Positions 10,938-21,899 of a stretch of 64,000 nucleotides of DNA are shown here, one piece after another; within the stretch, counting starts at the first letter, position 1, and every line of letters begins with the position of its first letter. Source of the stretch: Proteles cristata cristata (Eukaryota; Chordata; Mammalia; Carnivora; Hyaenidae); assembly GCA_017311185.1 (NCBI GenBank), contig JAESUZ010003091.1:1397992-1461991 (forward strand), written 5' to 3'. The notes below the pieces were generated by a model that worked only from the letters and a program-made list of their open reading frames with translations, ran no database searches and was not told the origin of the DNA. The translations under genes were made by a program, and so were the position numbers.

Positions 10938-11140
10938 TTCTTCTTTATATGTTTGTTTATTTTGAAAGAGAGATCGACCGCGCATATGGGCACGTGGGGT
11001 GGGCAGAGAGAGGATCCCAAGCAGGTTCTGAGCTGTCAGCACAGAGCCCGACATGGGGCTTGATCTCATAAATGCAAGATCACGACCTGAGCCAAAATCA
11101 AGAGTCGGATGCCCAGCTGACTGAGCCACGCAGGTGCCTC
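10938..11140 (-). repeat. CanSINE, antisense, diverged
   Basis: The tail 'gtttgtttattttgaaagag' and the head ending CCACGCAGGTGCC place it in this family. The GA tract is decayed. Confidence 0.85.
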
Positions 11141-11329
11141 TTGACTCTCCCTTCCTAAGAAGCTCTGGGAGACCAATCTTCCTGGGCACCATCTTCCTGC
11201 TGTGTCACCAGCTAAATTAAAGAAGGGCTTGCAGTAATTCTCTGGAAGCCTCTAATTCCTCTTGTTTATTGTACCTGTCTGTCTGTCTGTAAGAAAAAAA
11301 GTGTGTGTAATCGTTCATTTTAATTTGAG

Positions 11330-11880
11330 AGTTACATAACTTTTGGTATTTAGGAACAGGTACTACTTTCTGTTTCTGTCGTTTTGACTACTTCCAGTGC
11401 TTCGTGTGAGTGGGATCATATAGTATTTGTCTTTTTGTATCTGGCTCTTTTCATGTAGCATCGTGTGCTCCAGGGTTCATTCATGCTGTAGCACGTGTCT
11501 GAGTTTCCCTCCTTTTTAAGGCTGCCTAATACTCCATTGTATGCACGTACCACATTTTGTTTATTCATTTATCTGTCAGGGTTCACTTGCCTTGCTCCCA
11601 CCTTTTGGCCACTGTGAGTCATGCTTCTGTGCACAGAATCTCTTTGAGATTCTGTTTTCAGTTCTTCTGGGTACATACCCAGAAATGGAGCTGCTGAATC
11701 ATATGGTAATTCTATTTTTAATCTCTTTGAGGAACTGCCATACTATTTAACAGAGGGGCTGCACCGTTTTTAAGTTCTTACCTACAGGGCACAAAGGGTT
11801 CCAATTTCTCTCCATCCTCACCAACTCTTGGTATTTTCTGGGGATTTTTGAGAGTAGCCATCCTAAGGGTACATCTGAGT
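11330..11880 (-). repeat. Ancient L1 3' region, antisense
   Basis: It contains 'aatactccattgtatgcac', 'gggtacatacccagaaatgg' and 'gaggaactgccatactattt' in order. These are the reverse complement of the 3' part of L1 ORF2. Confidence 0.7.
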
Positions 11881-12019
11881 TGTTTTTTTTTTTTTTAACT
11901 TGATTTTATCCTTTATTGAAACTAAGTTTTAAATTTGAACACAGTCAGATTTATTATATTTTTCCTTTATCTTGTGTGTTTTTTTGTGTCTTAAAGAAGG
12001 CATCTTCCCCTATAGAGAG

Positions 12020-12420
12020 ATAACACTTATAGCCTATATTTTCTTCTACAGGTTTTAAAGTTTCCCATTGAGGTTTCTGATCTGCCCAGAATTTATATTG
12101 ATGTTTGGTGTGAAGTAGGGATCTAATTTTTTTTTTGATATGGATAACCCTGAGGAAGGGATTTAATTTTTTTCCCCATAGGGATGACCCAGTACCCTGC
12201 CATTGTTTGTTGAATAGTCCTGTCTGCCCCTTACTGCTTTGTGATGCCACTTATGTGCTTCCATTGCTATGATGGCTTCTGTCTGCATTCCCTATTCTGT
12301 GACATCGTCCTGTTTGCATATGTCATACTACAAGATTTATTGTTCATATTTAGTAGGGCAAGTCTCCCTATCTTAATCTTTTCCTGTTCATCAGCCTCCT
12401 TGAAAGACCCTCTCAGGTTG
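12020..12420 (-). repeat. L1 ORF2-region fragment, antisense (probable)
   Basis: It has the characteristic order 'gatgtttggtgtgaagtagg', then 'gacccagtaccctgccattg', then 'tttgttgaatagtcc', as in antisense L1. The frame is lost. Confidence 0.55.
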
Positions 12421-13147
12421 GTATATTTTAATGAAGCCGTTGGCTGTTTAAAGTATATTGACACAACATATAATAGCCTTCTCCAGAAAGAAAAAAAAAA
12501 AAAAAACAAGCCCCCACCCCAAACACAAGCCATCCTTAACCTAGCAGCTGACCATTAAGCTGTCTCTTGTTCTGAATGAGCCTATAATTTCCATTCAGAT
12601 TTTTGTTTTGATTTTCATGTTTGTAAAGGGACGCGGTCTTCCAATGGAACCTTGTTAGTTACAATTTGGTGTCTCAGGTAAGAACACCAGGGAAAACCAT
12701 CTCGGTAACAGTACTGAAGTTTTGTGGCATTAAGGTTCTCTTGAGCATACTGAAAAGAAACCTATTTAAAATAACAGAGGAAAGATTTGTACAAAGAAAA
12801 TAGCCGTCATAGAATCCAAGGAAAAGCTGAACAGCAGGATCTCAGAAAGGGCTGGAACCAAAACTGTTCCAAGGACTTCAGCAGTAAGACTTGCTGGGCT
12901 CTAGCTTCTGCCCTAAATAGACCTCATTATCCACGAGGCTTCATTCACATTCCTGCGTGATGGCTGATTTGGTGGATCCAAGGCATGATTTTCCGTGGGC
13001 CAGACGCCTGCCCCAGGTTCAACTCTGATTGAGGATGGGGGAGGGGAGATTTGGTACAAACAGCGATTTTGGAGGCTGCCAGAGTCAGAGACAAGTTCTC
13101 TGAGGGCAGTGTTTCACAACCGTTTTAGTTGTGAGGCTCTGTGCTTT

Positions 13148-13400
13148 AAAGAATTTCTCAGGGGGGCGCCTGGGTGGCTTAGTCGGTTAAGCGTCCGACT
13201 TTCGCTTAGGTCATGATCTGTCGAGATTCGTGGGTTCGAGCCCCGCGTCGAGGCTCTGTGCTGACTGCCAGCTCGGAGCCTGGAGCCTGTTCAATCTGTG
13301 ACTCCCTCTCTCTCTCGACCCTCCCTTGCTCACACTGTCTCTCTCTCCTAGAAATAAATAAAATATTTAAAAAAAAAAAAAAAAAAAGAATTTCTCAGGG
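13148..13400 (+). repeat. CanSINE (young subfamily), sense, perfect duplication
   Basis: The head begins near 13161 and the A-tail reaches about 13387. AAAGAATTTCTCAGGG is identical at 13148-13163 and 13385-13400. It carries the linked variants GGCTTAGTCGG, TTTCGCTTAGG and CTGACTGCCAGC, the sense counterpart of those in the copy at 7008. Confidence 0.93.
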
Positions 13401-13465
13401 CCCCGAAAGCTTCTGTTTATGTGGTTTATATCCATTGATATTTACCAAACTAGAAATTAAAGTGA

Positions 13466-13680
13466 TTTTTAAAAAAAATTTATTTCTAGGAGAGAGAGAG
13501 AGAGAGAGCGTGAGCAGGGGAGAGTCAGAGAGAGAGGGAGTCACAGACTCTGAAACAGGCTCCAGGCTCTGGGCTGGCAGTCAGCACAGAGCCCGATGCG
13601 GGGCTTGAACCCACGAACCGCGAGATCATGACCTAAGCGAAAGTCGGACGCTTAACCGACTAAGCCACCCAGGTGCCCCG
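13466..13680 (-). repeat. CanSINE (young subfamily), antisense
   Basis: It shows GGCAGTCAGCAC, ACCTAAGCGAAAGTCGG and CGACTAAGCC, all three marks of the young subfamily. It lies 66 bases from a sense copy of the same subfamily, in opposite orientation. Confidence 0.92.
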
Positions 13681-14215
13681 AGTGGTTTGTTTTTTATACC
13701 CATTCATGATTTGATAGTATGCATTGGTTATTGGAAATACTGGTTCACTGAGTTAAGCAGATCTCCTAGATGGCACATTTCATAATGCAGTATTAAAAAA
13801 AAACCATAGTATCACCACCCGTCTCATTAGAAAACTCTATAAGTATTGAGAATCTGTCCTGCAGCTACAAACTTTCCAAAATTCTAATTTTTAATTAAAA
13901 GCTCAAACTTTATCAAGGACATTTATTGCTTCATCAAGAACATTCTTAAGTGAAATTGACTTTAAAAAAATCAGCAGTACGTGATGGTGAAAGACAGGAC
14001 TCTAGTGCAGTTTGATGCTGTTGCCTTGATTTATGCTAAAGCTCCAATAGTTTTACTCATCGTTGATTTTGTACCACCAGTGCAAATGTCAGTGCAGTGA
14101 AAAAGGCAAATAATTTCTTAGTTTTACGAAAATAATTTCAATTTCATGGACTCCTTGAGAAGGACCTCCAGGGACCCATGGACTACACTGGGGACCACAG
14201 CCTTCTGAGAGCGGG

Positions 14216-15299
14216 TGCGTGGGGAAACAAAGGCCTCTTACTGGACGTCCAGTAAGTATGTCGTGGTAGAATTTTACTGCATTGCCACTGCTCTTACCTT
14301 CCATCATTTAATATGGTGTAGAATGAATGGAGTACTTTAAGAGATCATAAAAAGGTTTAGGTTGCTTATTGAACAGAAATGTTTTCTTAGTAATAATGGT
14401 TTTCAGACAGCAGAGTTTCAGGTACTCAGATTTTCAGCCAGATATTCTTCCAAGTATGTAATAATCTTAGGGTAACCCGTCTTAATGTAGCTTCTGGAAT
14501 TCATGTCCTCATAGTAGCACATGCCGCTTAACATTTTTTTCAAGCAGTTGAATAGATTAAAAAACCTGAGATCCAAAAATTGCACTTGGGAAGATCTTGC
14601 CTTTTCAGAAATGGCATAGAAGGGGAGGTTAAGGCTGGGAATCTGCCATTCCAGCTTTATATCTTTTGGTTATTAAAGATCTTGCTAAAGAAAGCGTCCC
14701 TGCCCCCACCCCTACCCCCATTTAAATACGTTTTAGGATAGAGAAGGGAGTAGTGATGTTGACCAACTTCATTTCAACAAATACTGTCGAATGACTGTAA
14801 ACAAGAGGTTTTAGAAAAGGCGGGGAAGGGTTATGTTCTGAAATGAGTGAGGAATTGAACCAGTATTACCTATTTTGGTGTTTAGAAGAGGAAGGGTTCA
14901 TCCCCTTGGGATGGGAGTCAGGACTCAAGACTCCTTTGAGCTGGGTTTTGAAGGGTAGGTGTTTTGAAGGCTGGGGTTTTGCTTGGCAGAGATAGGAAGG
15001 GAATTCAGGCCGAAGGAATGTCAAGAGCAAAAATGTGGAGGTGGGGAAATGCAGTGTTTGTTGTTACAGGGTGTGTACTGGCAATAACGAACAGTGCAGT
15101 GTATCCAAGCAAAGGATGCTTGAGATAATAGGAGATAAGATAGGAAAGAAATTGGCCAGAACATAGAAGGTCTTAAAGGCTGGGCAGTTAGGCTTTAATG
15201 TGGTAAGTGATGGAGAGGCTTTGAAAGATTTTGATTGAACAGTAACACGATCAGGTTGTACTTTAAGAAAATGTATTCAATCTCATGTATTTATTAATT
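14216..15299. other. Intron 1 stretch, nothing firmly recognised
   Basis: The sequence from about 14880 resembles the start of diverged antisense L2 ('gggaattcaggccgaaggaa', 'gtcaagagcaaaaatg'). It is too decayed to be certain. Confidence 0.4.
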
Positions 15300-16600
15300 C
15301 ATCTGCTGACTTTCCAAAATAGTTACTCTGTGCCACTTAAGCATGAAAAATGGTGTATGTCATTGCGAACCAGATAGGAAATCCCTGTTCTCGTGGAGTT
15401 TCCCACCTAGGCAAGGAGCTTCAGCTAATAAACACACATGCAATTTGAAGTTACTGTAAATGTTAATGAAGGAAAGGAATAAATTACTATTGAGAAATAA
15501 TGGGGTATTTCAGGTTAGGAATCTGGGAAGGCCTTGCTGAGGAAGTTAAATATTAACTGAGTATCTCTCTTCTGCCAAATGCTGTTTTAGGAACTGGGGG
15601 TATATAGATATATAAGGAACAAAACAGACAAAAATCCTGGCTCTCATGAAGCGCATATTCAGGCAGTAAATGAGACAAAATATATGGTATGGTATGTTAG
15701 AAGGTAGTACATCCCGAGGAGGAAAATAAAGCCCAAGAACGAGATACGGCATATTGGGGTGGGCGCAGGGGTTGCAGTGTTGGATGGAACGACCGTGGAA
15801 TATCACACTAAAGCACTACAGAGGGAATGTTTGAGTAAAACATGTCTGTAGAAGGCACAGGAGTAAAACAGAGCTCCAGACAGAGGGAATAGCAAGGGCA
15901 AAAGCCATGAGGGATTATGTGCCTGGCACATTCAGGGAACAAGCAAGGCCAGTGTGGCTGGAGTTAAGCGAGTGAGGGAGAAAGCGGTAGAAACGAAGTC
16001 GGGGGCCAGTGGGAGCCCAGAGCCTATAGAGCAGTGGTTCTCACCCAGAGCCGCAGGTTAGAACTACGTGAGCTGGTGCCCGGGCTGCAGCACATACCAC
16101 TTAAGTAGGAATCTTTGCAAGTGGGACTCAGTGGCAGAGGCAGTGGAGAAAAGTAGAGGGATTTGAGAAGTATGTTAAAGAATCCATTTAATTATAGATT
16201 GAATGTGGGGGTTGAGGAAGAAGAGTGTCAAGAATGACTCCCAGCTTTCTGGCTCAAGCAGTTGGACGTGTAGAGGTGCCACTTGACTGGGATGGGAGTG
16301 GGAGATAAGAACGGGAGGGGTAGGTGTGGGGTTTGGAGGGAAGATCAGAAGTCAGGAATTTCAATTTTAGACATGTTAAATTTGAGATGCGAATGAGGCT
16401 AAGTATAAATATGTTAAGTAGGCAGATATACGAGTGGGGCTTGAAGTCAGAACTTGAGGCAATAGATTTGTATCTCATCTGCTTATGATGGTCTTTAAAG
16501 TGTCTAAGTGACATCATACAGGATAGATTTGGTGGAAAGAATCGGAGGTGTGGAAACCGGTTGGCCTGTTCCACAGTCTGAACAGGGATTGGTGCTAGTG
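15300..16600 (-). repeat. L2 (CR1-clade LINE) fragment, antisense
   Basis: The phrases 'ggaacaaaacagacaaaaat', 'cagggaacaagcaaggccag', 'aagaatgactcccagctttc' and 'ttttagacatgttaaatttg' follow the order of L2 ORF2 and 3' sequence read on the opposite strand. A partial MER20-like end ('cagtggttctcaccc') may interrupt it near 16032. The frame is broken throughout. Confidence 0.6.
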
Positions 16601-16969
16601 TGAACTTGGATCGTGGCGAAGGGAAGGGGAGAAGAGAAAGTTGGGAGATTTGAGGCCCTGGGAGGAGTGGGGTGGACAGTACGTCAGGGACGCAAGACAG
16701 CTTTGAGCTCTCAAGCCTGGATGAATGATCGGCCTGTTAGCAGCCATGAGATAGTCAGGAGGAGCTGCTTTGGAAAAGAAGATAGCGTTTGGCTTTGCAT
16801 GTATTGACATTTAGGAGAGGCTGCCTAGGAGGCAGGCGGTTGAATCTATTGCACTGGGTTTTCGAAGAGCAGATGAGGTTTGAAAGATAGATCTAAGTCT
16901 CATTTGTATAAAGTGGATTCACCACGGGAGCGGCAAACTTGATGAAAATAAACACCCAGAGTCTTTATC

Positions 16970-17150
16970 ATAACCTGGTAGGTCCTCTGTGATGCGGTTC
17001 CTGCCTGTTTCATGCCCCGTCCTTTCCTTTGTTTACCATGATCAAACTGTCCCAGCTTGCTTTTTATTTTTCCAATATATCCAGCTAAGTCCTCCTTCAG
17101 GGCTTTTGTACTTTCTCATCTTGACTCTTCTTTTCCACTCGGTAGAGGGA
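16970..17150 (+). repeat. L2-like fragment, sense (probable)
   Basis: The order 'gcctgtttcatgccccgtcc' then 'gtcctccttcagggcttttg' matches the L2 3' region in sense orientation, opposite to the preceding fragment. Confidence 0.4.
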
Positions 17151-17744
17151 ATAAGAGTTCAGCGAAAACACTTTAGAAGTTGGTATCTGGGGAGTAGAGA
17201 ATATTCCAGAAGATCCTTGCTTAGGTATGCGAATGTGGATGAGCATATGAAGTAGAATGACTGTGGGAGCCGTTGAAGTTGAAATTCTGTCGACACGGAG
17301 TTGCGGGTTGGTCTTCGTATACCCCAGCCCTCCAACCATGTTGAGTCGAGGCTCAGTCAGTGGTAGTGCCCCTCTGCCTCGGTGCTGTGATGTTGGTGTG
17401 ATGGTCGACCTTTGGAATGTAACCGGACCTGATGCTGACTTGACTCATGCCCTCCTGTCACCCCTTATGGAAATGTCCTCTGCATAGGTGAGAAACTGCC
17501 TCCAGGGAAAGCTATTGGTAAATTGTTTCAGAAACTTTGGGCTTGAAGAAACAGCGTGAAGCCAGCTGGGAAGTTCATTACATGTCGACTTTGATGCACT
17601 GTTAGGGACTGCTTCTCTTCATGAGTTAGCGTGTCACTCCTCGTGTCACTCCTCAAGTGGTGGTGAGCGCAGTAAATGTGAACAATGCACCAGCGCACAG
17701 ATCCTTAAGAAGGGGTGTGTCATTTCAAAACCTGTACTGTGTTT

Positions 17745-18260
17745 TTATTTAGAATAAAAAGGTTTTCTTTTTCTGATTATAAAATAATGGACAAATAGAA
17801 AGAAGAAAATAAAAATGTTAATAATTTCATGGCACTAAAAATCTTTAAGAATTTTATTATTATTTTGAGAGAGAAAGAGTGGGAGGAGGAGCAGAGAGAG
17901 AGGGAGAGAGAGAATCTTAAGGAAGCTTCGTGCTCAGCACCGAGCCTGACACGGGGCTCGATCTCATGACTGTGAGATCATGACCTGAGCCAAAATCCAG
18001 AGTTGGACGCTTAACCGACTGAGCCACCCAGCACCCCAAAAGTAATCTTTTAAAACTCCATAGAATTCTTGGACACTGAGTTGTATTGTGTAAAAGCACC
18101 ATATTTGGCCAATTCCCTGCTAATGAACTTCCTTACTTTCTAGCTTTTGCTTATAAAATTATGCTATGATGAGCATCCTTATACATATATGCTTATGCAT
18201 AGATCAGGTTGATTCGTTAGGATGGAAGCAGAATTGCTGTGCTACAGGGTATGCAAGCTT
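17745..18260 (-). repeat. Ancient L1 3' region, antisense, split by a CanSINE
   Basis: 'ctatgatgagcatccttatac' and 'gaagcagaattgctgtgc' are decayed antisense L1 3' phrases. The element continues on both sides of the SINE at 17850. Confidence 0.5.
17850..18037 (-). repeat. CanSINE, antisense
   Basis: A short GA tract, GAGATCATGACCTGAGCC and the head end CCACCCAGCACCCC identify it. It sits inside an older L1 fragment. Confidence 0.88.
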
Positions 18261-18489
18261 CCATTTTTTTCCCCTAATTATTCTTGAGATATTTTTATAA
18301 TTGGAAAGATATTTAAACAACATTAGATGACATTTTAATAAAGGGGAAAATCTATTTTATTATTCTGTCAGCCATTTCCCCCTTTCCATCTGATAAGCTG
18401 TTTTGTGTTTTAAGTACCTGTTGTTAAGTCTCACTAGACCTACCTAAAGAGAATTTGGGGGTAGGGAAAGACATACATACAGAAGAATT

Positions 18490-18900
18490 ACAATACTTGG
18501 CGTCCTACATTAATGATCAGGTTCTAAGTAACCCCTGTTAACTGCCAAGAAAGTGACAATAAGTATGATAGGAATTCAGAGGAAGCTGGGGTGATCAGGA
18601 AATGCTTCAAAGCAAGGCAGAACTTGACCTGGATCCAGAAGGGTAGTATTCAGATAGGAGGTAGGAGAACATTCCTGGCTTTCCAAATGGTAGGAGCAGA
18701 TTTGAGGAGGGCACACGTTGGTGTGTATGAGCTGACACACAGGCTATAGGTAGACTAATTAGAGAGAAGGGTCATGTTGTGGCATAGTGGAGGGGCTTGC
18801 ACGGGAGTGAAGTTACCTTCCAAAGGGCCAGTTTTATTCTTAGCACATCGGAAATTACTCAGTATGGAGCTAGAAGGTAAAGCAGATATATAAATATGGC
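18490..18900 (-). repeat. L2 fragment, antisense (probable)
   Basis: 'gaacattcctggctttccaa' and 'cagttttattcttagcacat' follow the diverged antisense L2 order seen elsewhere in intron 1. Confidence 0.4.
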
Positions 18901-18929
18901 CCAATTTAAATGGAATGTATTAAAGTCTC

Positions 18930-19145
18930 TTTTTTTTTAAATTTTATTTTTCAGTGTTTATTTATTTTTGTGTGCGAGTGAGAGACAGAGCGCGAGGAGG
19001 GGAGGGGCAGAGAGAGAGGGAGACAGAGAATCCAGAACAGGCTCCAGGCTCTGAGCTATCAGCATAGAGCCTGGCACAGGGCTGGAACCCAAGAACTGTG
19101 AGATCATGACCTGAGCCGAAGTCTACTGAGCCACGCAGGTGCCCC
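18930..19145 (-). repeat. CanSINE, antisense
   Basis: It runs from the tail 'cagtgtttatttatttttg' to the head end CCACGCAGGTGCCCC. It is flanked by diverged repeats of 'aaactctcttttttt'. An internal deletion in the head removes part of the usual TCGGACGCTTAACC segment. Confidence 0.88.
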
Positions 19146-19259
19146 TAAACTCTCTTTTTTATAAGAAGTATAGGAGAAGGTTATTTACTTATGTAAGTGA
19201 ATTATTTAAATAATGAACTTTCTATAGATCTTAAAAGTTCTTAGAATAAGAAAAAAAAA

Positions 19260-19400
19260 TTTTGTACGTATGTGTGATGATAGATGTTAACTGACCTTAT
19301 TGTGGTGATCATTTTGCAGTATTAAATCATTAATCATATTAAATCATTAGGTTGTACACCGAAAGCGAATACAGTGTTATGTGTCGATTATATCATAAAT
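19260..19400 (+). repeat. L1 3'-end fragment, sense
   Basis: 'gtggtgatcattttgcagta', 'ggttgtacaccgaaagcg' and 'cataaataaacaaag' follow the usual end of an older L1 3' UTR. Confidence 0.5.
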
Positions 19401-20147
19401 AAACAAAGTTCCTAATACTTAAATATTTATTAGGTCGTTTCACAGATGTGTTGCAACTTTTGTGGCTCTCAGTTTCTTCTATAACATCAGAGTTTAGACA
19501 AAGTGGTCGTTGAAGTACCTTCTGGTGTTGAGGTTACTACATAACCTTTCAAGAATAACTTGATTTTATGAAATAAATTGGCCTGCGGTTAGGCTGATAC
19601 CTTCTAGCTCCTTAGGCACAATAATGCACCCCCACTTCTCTGAGAACAAAAGTCGTCTGTTGGATGATTGTCTTCTGGCTTCCCAGGTCTAGAATGATTC
19701 ACCTTTGGAAACTCAGTTGCTCTCACCTTTTATTTCTAAATGGCATTTAGAGATTTTCATTTGAAAGGATTTTATGGCTAAGATTGAGCCTCAAGAGGAT
19801 GCTGTGAGGTTGAGAGGAATTATTATAATAGTCAGTTTTAAATTATCTTCCCGTAAATTATCCGTAGGGATTGATTTCATGCTGGCTTTCTCCTCTTATT
19901 TTGAATTCACTCCCATGATGACTATACTATATGGCTGTGCTATGTAAATACATTTAATTATTAGTTTAGATCAGATGCAATTTTGGATATGGATCTATAG
20001 GAAAAATTACATCATGCATTCCAAAGTAAAATGTTAAGGATTTCTTTTTTACTCTCTGTTTTGAATTACTTAGACCACTTTTTACCTCCTTTTGTGTGGA
20101 TAACGGAGAACTGACTAGTACTTTTTAAACGCAAGAGACTTTCTGTT

Positions 20148-20310
20148 TAAAGTACACAATCATTGGGATGCCTGGGTGGCTCAGTCTGTTAAGCCTCCGA
20201 CTCTTGATCTCACCTCAGTTCTTGATCTCAGGGTCGCGAGTTCAAGCCCCACGTTGGATTCCGCACTGGGCATGGAGCCTACTTAAAAAAAAAAAAGTAA
20301 AGTGTACAGT
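20148..20310 (+). repeat. CanSINE, shorter older form, sense
   Basis: The tRNA-derived head begins at about 20165. The unit ends 'gggcatggagcctactt' plus an A run, without the CT-rich arm of the young copies. Flanks AAAGTACACAATCAT and AAAGTGTACAGTCAT are a diverged duplication. Confidence 0.85.
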
Positions 20311-20324
20311 CATCAAAGAGTGAT

Positions 20325-20420
20325 TGACGTATGGGAGTGTAGAATCACTGCACTGTACACCTGACATTACTGTCACCATGTATGAACTAACTGGAATTAA
20401 AATAAGAACTTAAAAACCAA
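20325..20420 (+). repeat. Carnivore L1 3'-tail fragment, sense
   Basis: 'gcactgtacacctgacatta' followed by 'actggaattaaaataagaac' matches the end of carnivore L1 3' UTRs. Confidence 0.5.
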
Positions 20421-20849
20421 GTGTATTATCAGGTTCACGGCTGATCAGCGGCATACTTTAAGTGTCTCCCACCTAGCATCATACTCTTTTCCCTAAGCTG
20501 AGCTACCTTTGACCAAAACGTCTTTTAGAGAGAACCAAGGCACACTGTCAAAGGTGACCAGGTAGCTCTTCTGACCAGCTCTCTCGGAATGCTCTTAACA
20601 CGATGGCGTCTTCAGGATTCAGGATACATTCTGCAGTTTTGCAGATAAACTGTTCAGTGGCCCCAGAGTTGACTGATCTCCGGGAGGAGGGGCTAAACGA
20701 TCTCACAAGGGGCTGACAGATAAACCGGAATGCCATTTGATTCATGGACATTGAGGGGCGGTCTTTTCTGTGACCCAGAAAACATGTGTCTGCTCCGTGC
20801 ATTCATTCTCCTTCTAGGGTCAGGGCATTATTAGTAAAAACCAGTAGTC

Positions 20850-21075
20850 GCTGATGTTTACTGCATGCTTATTGTGTCTCAAGCACGGCTCCAAGCCTTG
20901 TACATGTAACTAAATCATCTGATCTCCATAATAACCTTATGAAGGAAGTATTCTTACCTGTATTTTACAGGTGAGGAGTCTGAGGCACAGAGATGGGTTT
21001 GTTTTTTGTTTTTGTTTTGTTTTTGTTTTTGGTAATTTGCCTGAGATCATACAACATACAACTCGTAACTACTAT
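20850..21075 (-). repeat. MIR fragment, antisense
   Basis: 'ataaccttatgaaggaagta', 'attttacaggtgaggagtct' and 'gaggcacagag' form the antisense MIR core. A T/G-rich insertion near 21000-21030 interrupts it. Confidence 0.65.
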
Positions 21076-21179
21076 GTCGTACTAAGCAAAAGGTGACTTG
21101 GTAAGCATAGAATCTTAGCAAAGGGAAGTAAAAATCCTTGAGGGGAGGCCATTTCATCTGCCTCATGATATATTCACTC

Positions 21180-21330
21180 ATTCCCTTTTTTCAAACAATT
21201 ATTAGGCACCTACTGTTTGCTGGGCTTTGACCCCCGGCTTACCGAGGTGAATATAACAGTTAAGTGCTACCCTCCTGGGACTCAGAGTCTAGTGAGAGAG
21301 ACATATCATTACAGCAGCAAGAGATCTACC
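21180..21330 (-). repeat. L2 3'-end fragment, antisense
   Basis: 'ttattaggcacctactgttt' and 'gggactcagagtctagtgag' are the antisense L2 pattern. It may continue, decayed, to about 21900. Confidence 0.45.
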
Positions 21331-21899
21331 ATTGAGAGACAGGAGGAGGAAGCATTTAAATTCTGCTTGGAAAGATTAGAGTAGATGTTACAGAGGTGAA
21401 GTAAAGGCATAAAGGGTAGAGGAAACACTTCATGCCAAGATGTTGTGCCAAACACAAGCTTACTTTGTAGGAATGGAACAAGAAAGTGTTGCAGTAATGA
21501 AGGTAATACTGCAGTATAATAATGTCCTGAACTAGTTCCGCTGTTCGGTGTGGGGATCAAGAGAAACAGATGAGTTTGAAATAAAATTGAGGAGACATGG
21601 TGATTGACTAAATTAGGGGGTGGGGAGTGGAGGTGTGTGTGTGGGGGGAGGGAGAGGGAGAGGAGTTAAGGCTAACCCCTCTAGATCTAGTGTGAGTCCT
21701 TGGGTGGATGGTAGGCTCACTGAAGACAGTCAGGTTTGGGTGGGTGCAGGATGGGCTTCTGCTTTGGACTTGCTGAGTCGGAGATGCCTGTGAGATAGGA
21801 GCAGGAAGCTGCTTACAGTAGAGAAGAGAGAGGCATATTACATGGTGACCGAAGCCATGGGGATTAATAAATTGGGGGCAGTTGTGGTGATCTGGATTG

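Larger units (their letters stand above)
13105..14215. mobile_element. Possible ancient hAT-type DNA transposon, split by two SINEs
   Basis: The left end 'cagtgtttcacaacc' and the right end 'ggaccacagccttctgagag' resemble the inverted termini of MER1/Charlie-group elements. No reading frame survives. The family is not assigned and the element limits are uncertain. Confidence 0.35.

Noticed and set aside
13105..14215. A functional DNA transposase gene
   Set aside because: Only terminal-like motifs are seen. There is no reading frame of useful length, so at most a dead nonautonomous remnant is present.
15300..16600. Intact L2 reverse transcriptase frame
   Set aside because: The antisense L2 pattern is clear in places, but frames are short and interrupted. 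It is a fossil only.
20165..20240. Possible tRNA genes at CanSINE heads
   Set aside because: The heads derive from a tRNA and keep box-like motifs, but they are joined to SINE bodies and lack a proper acceptor stem and anticodon arm.
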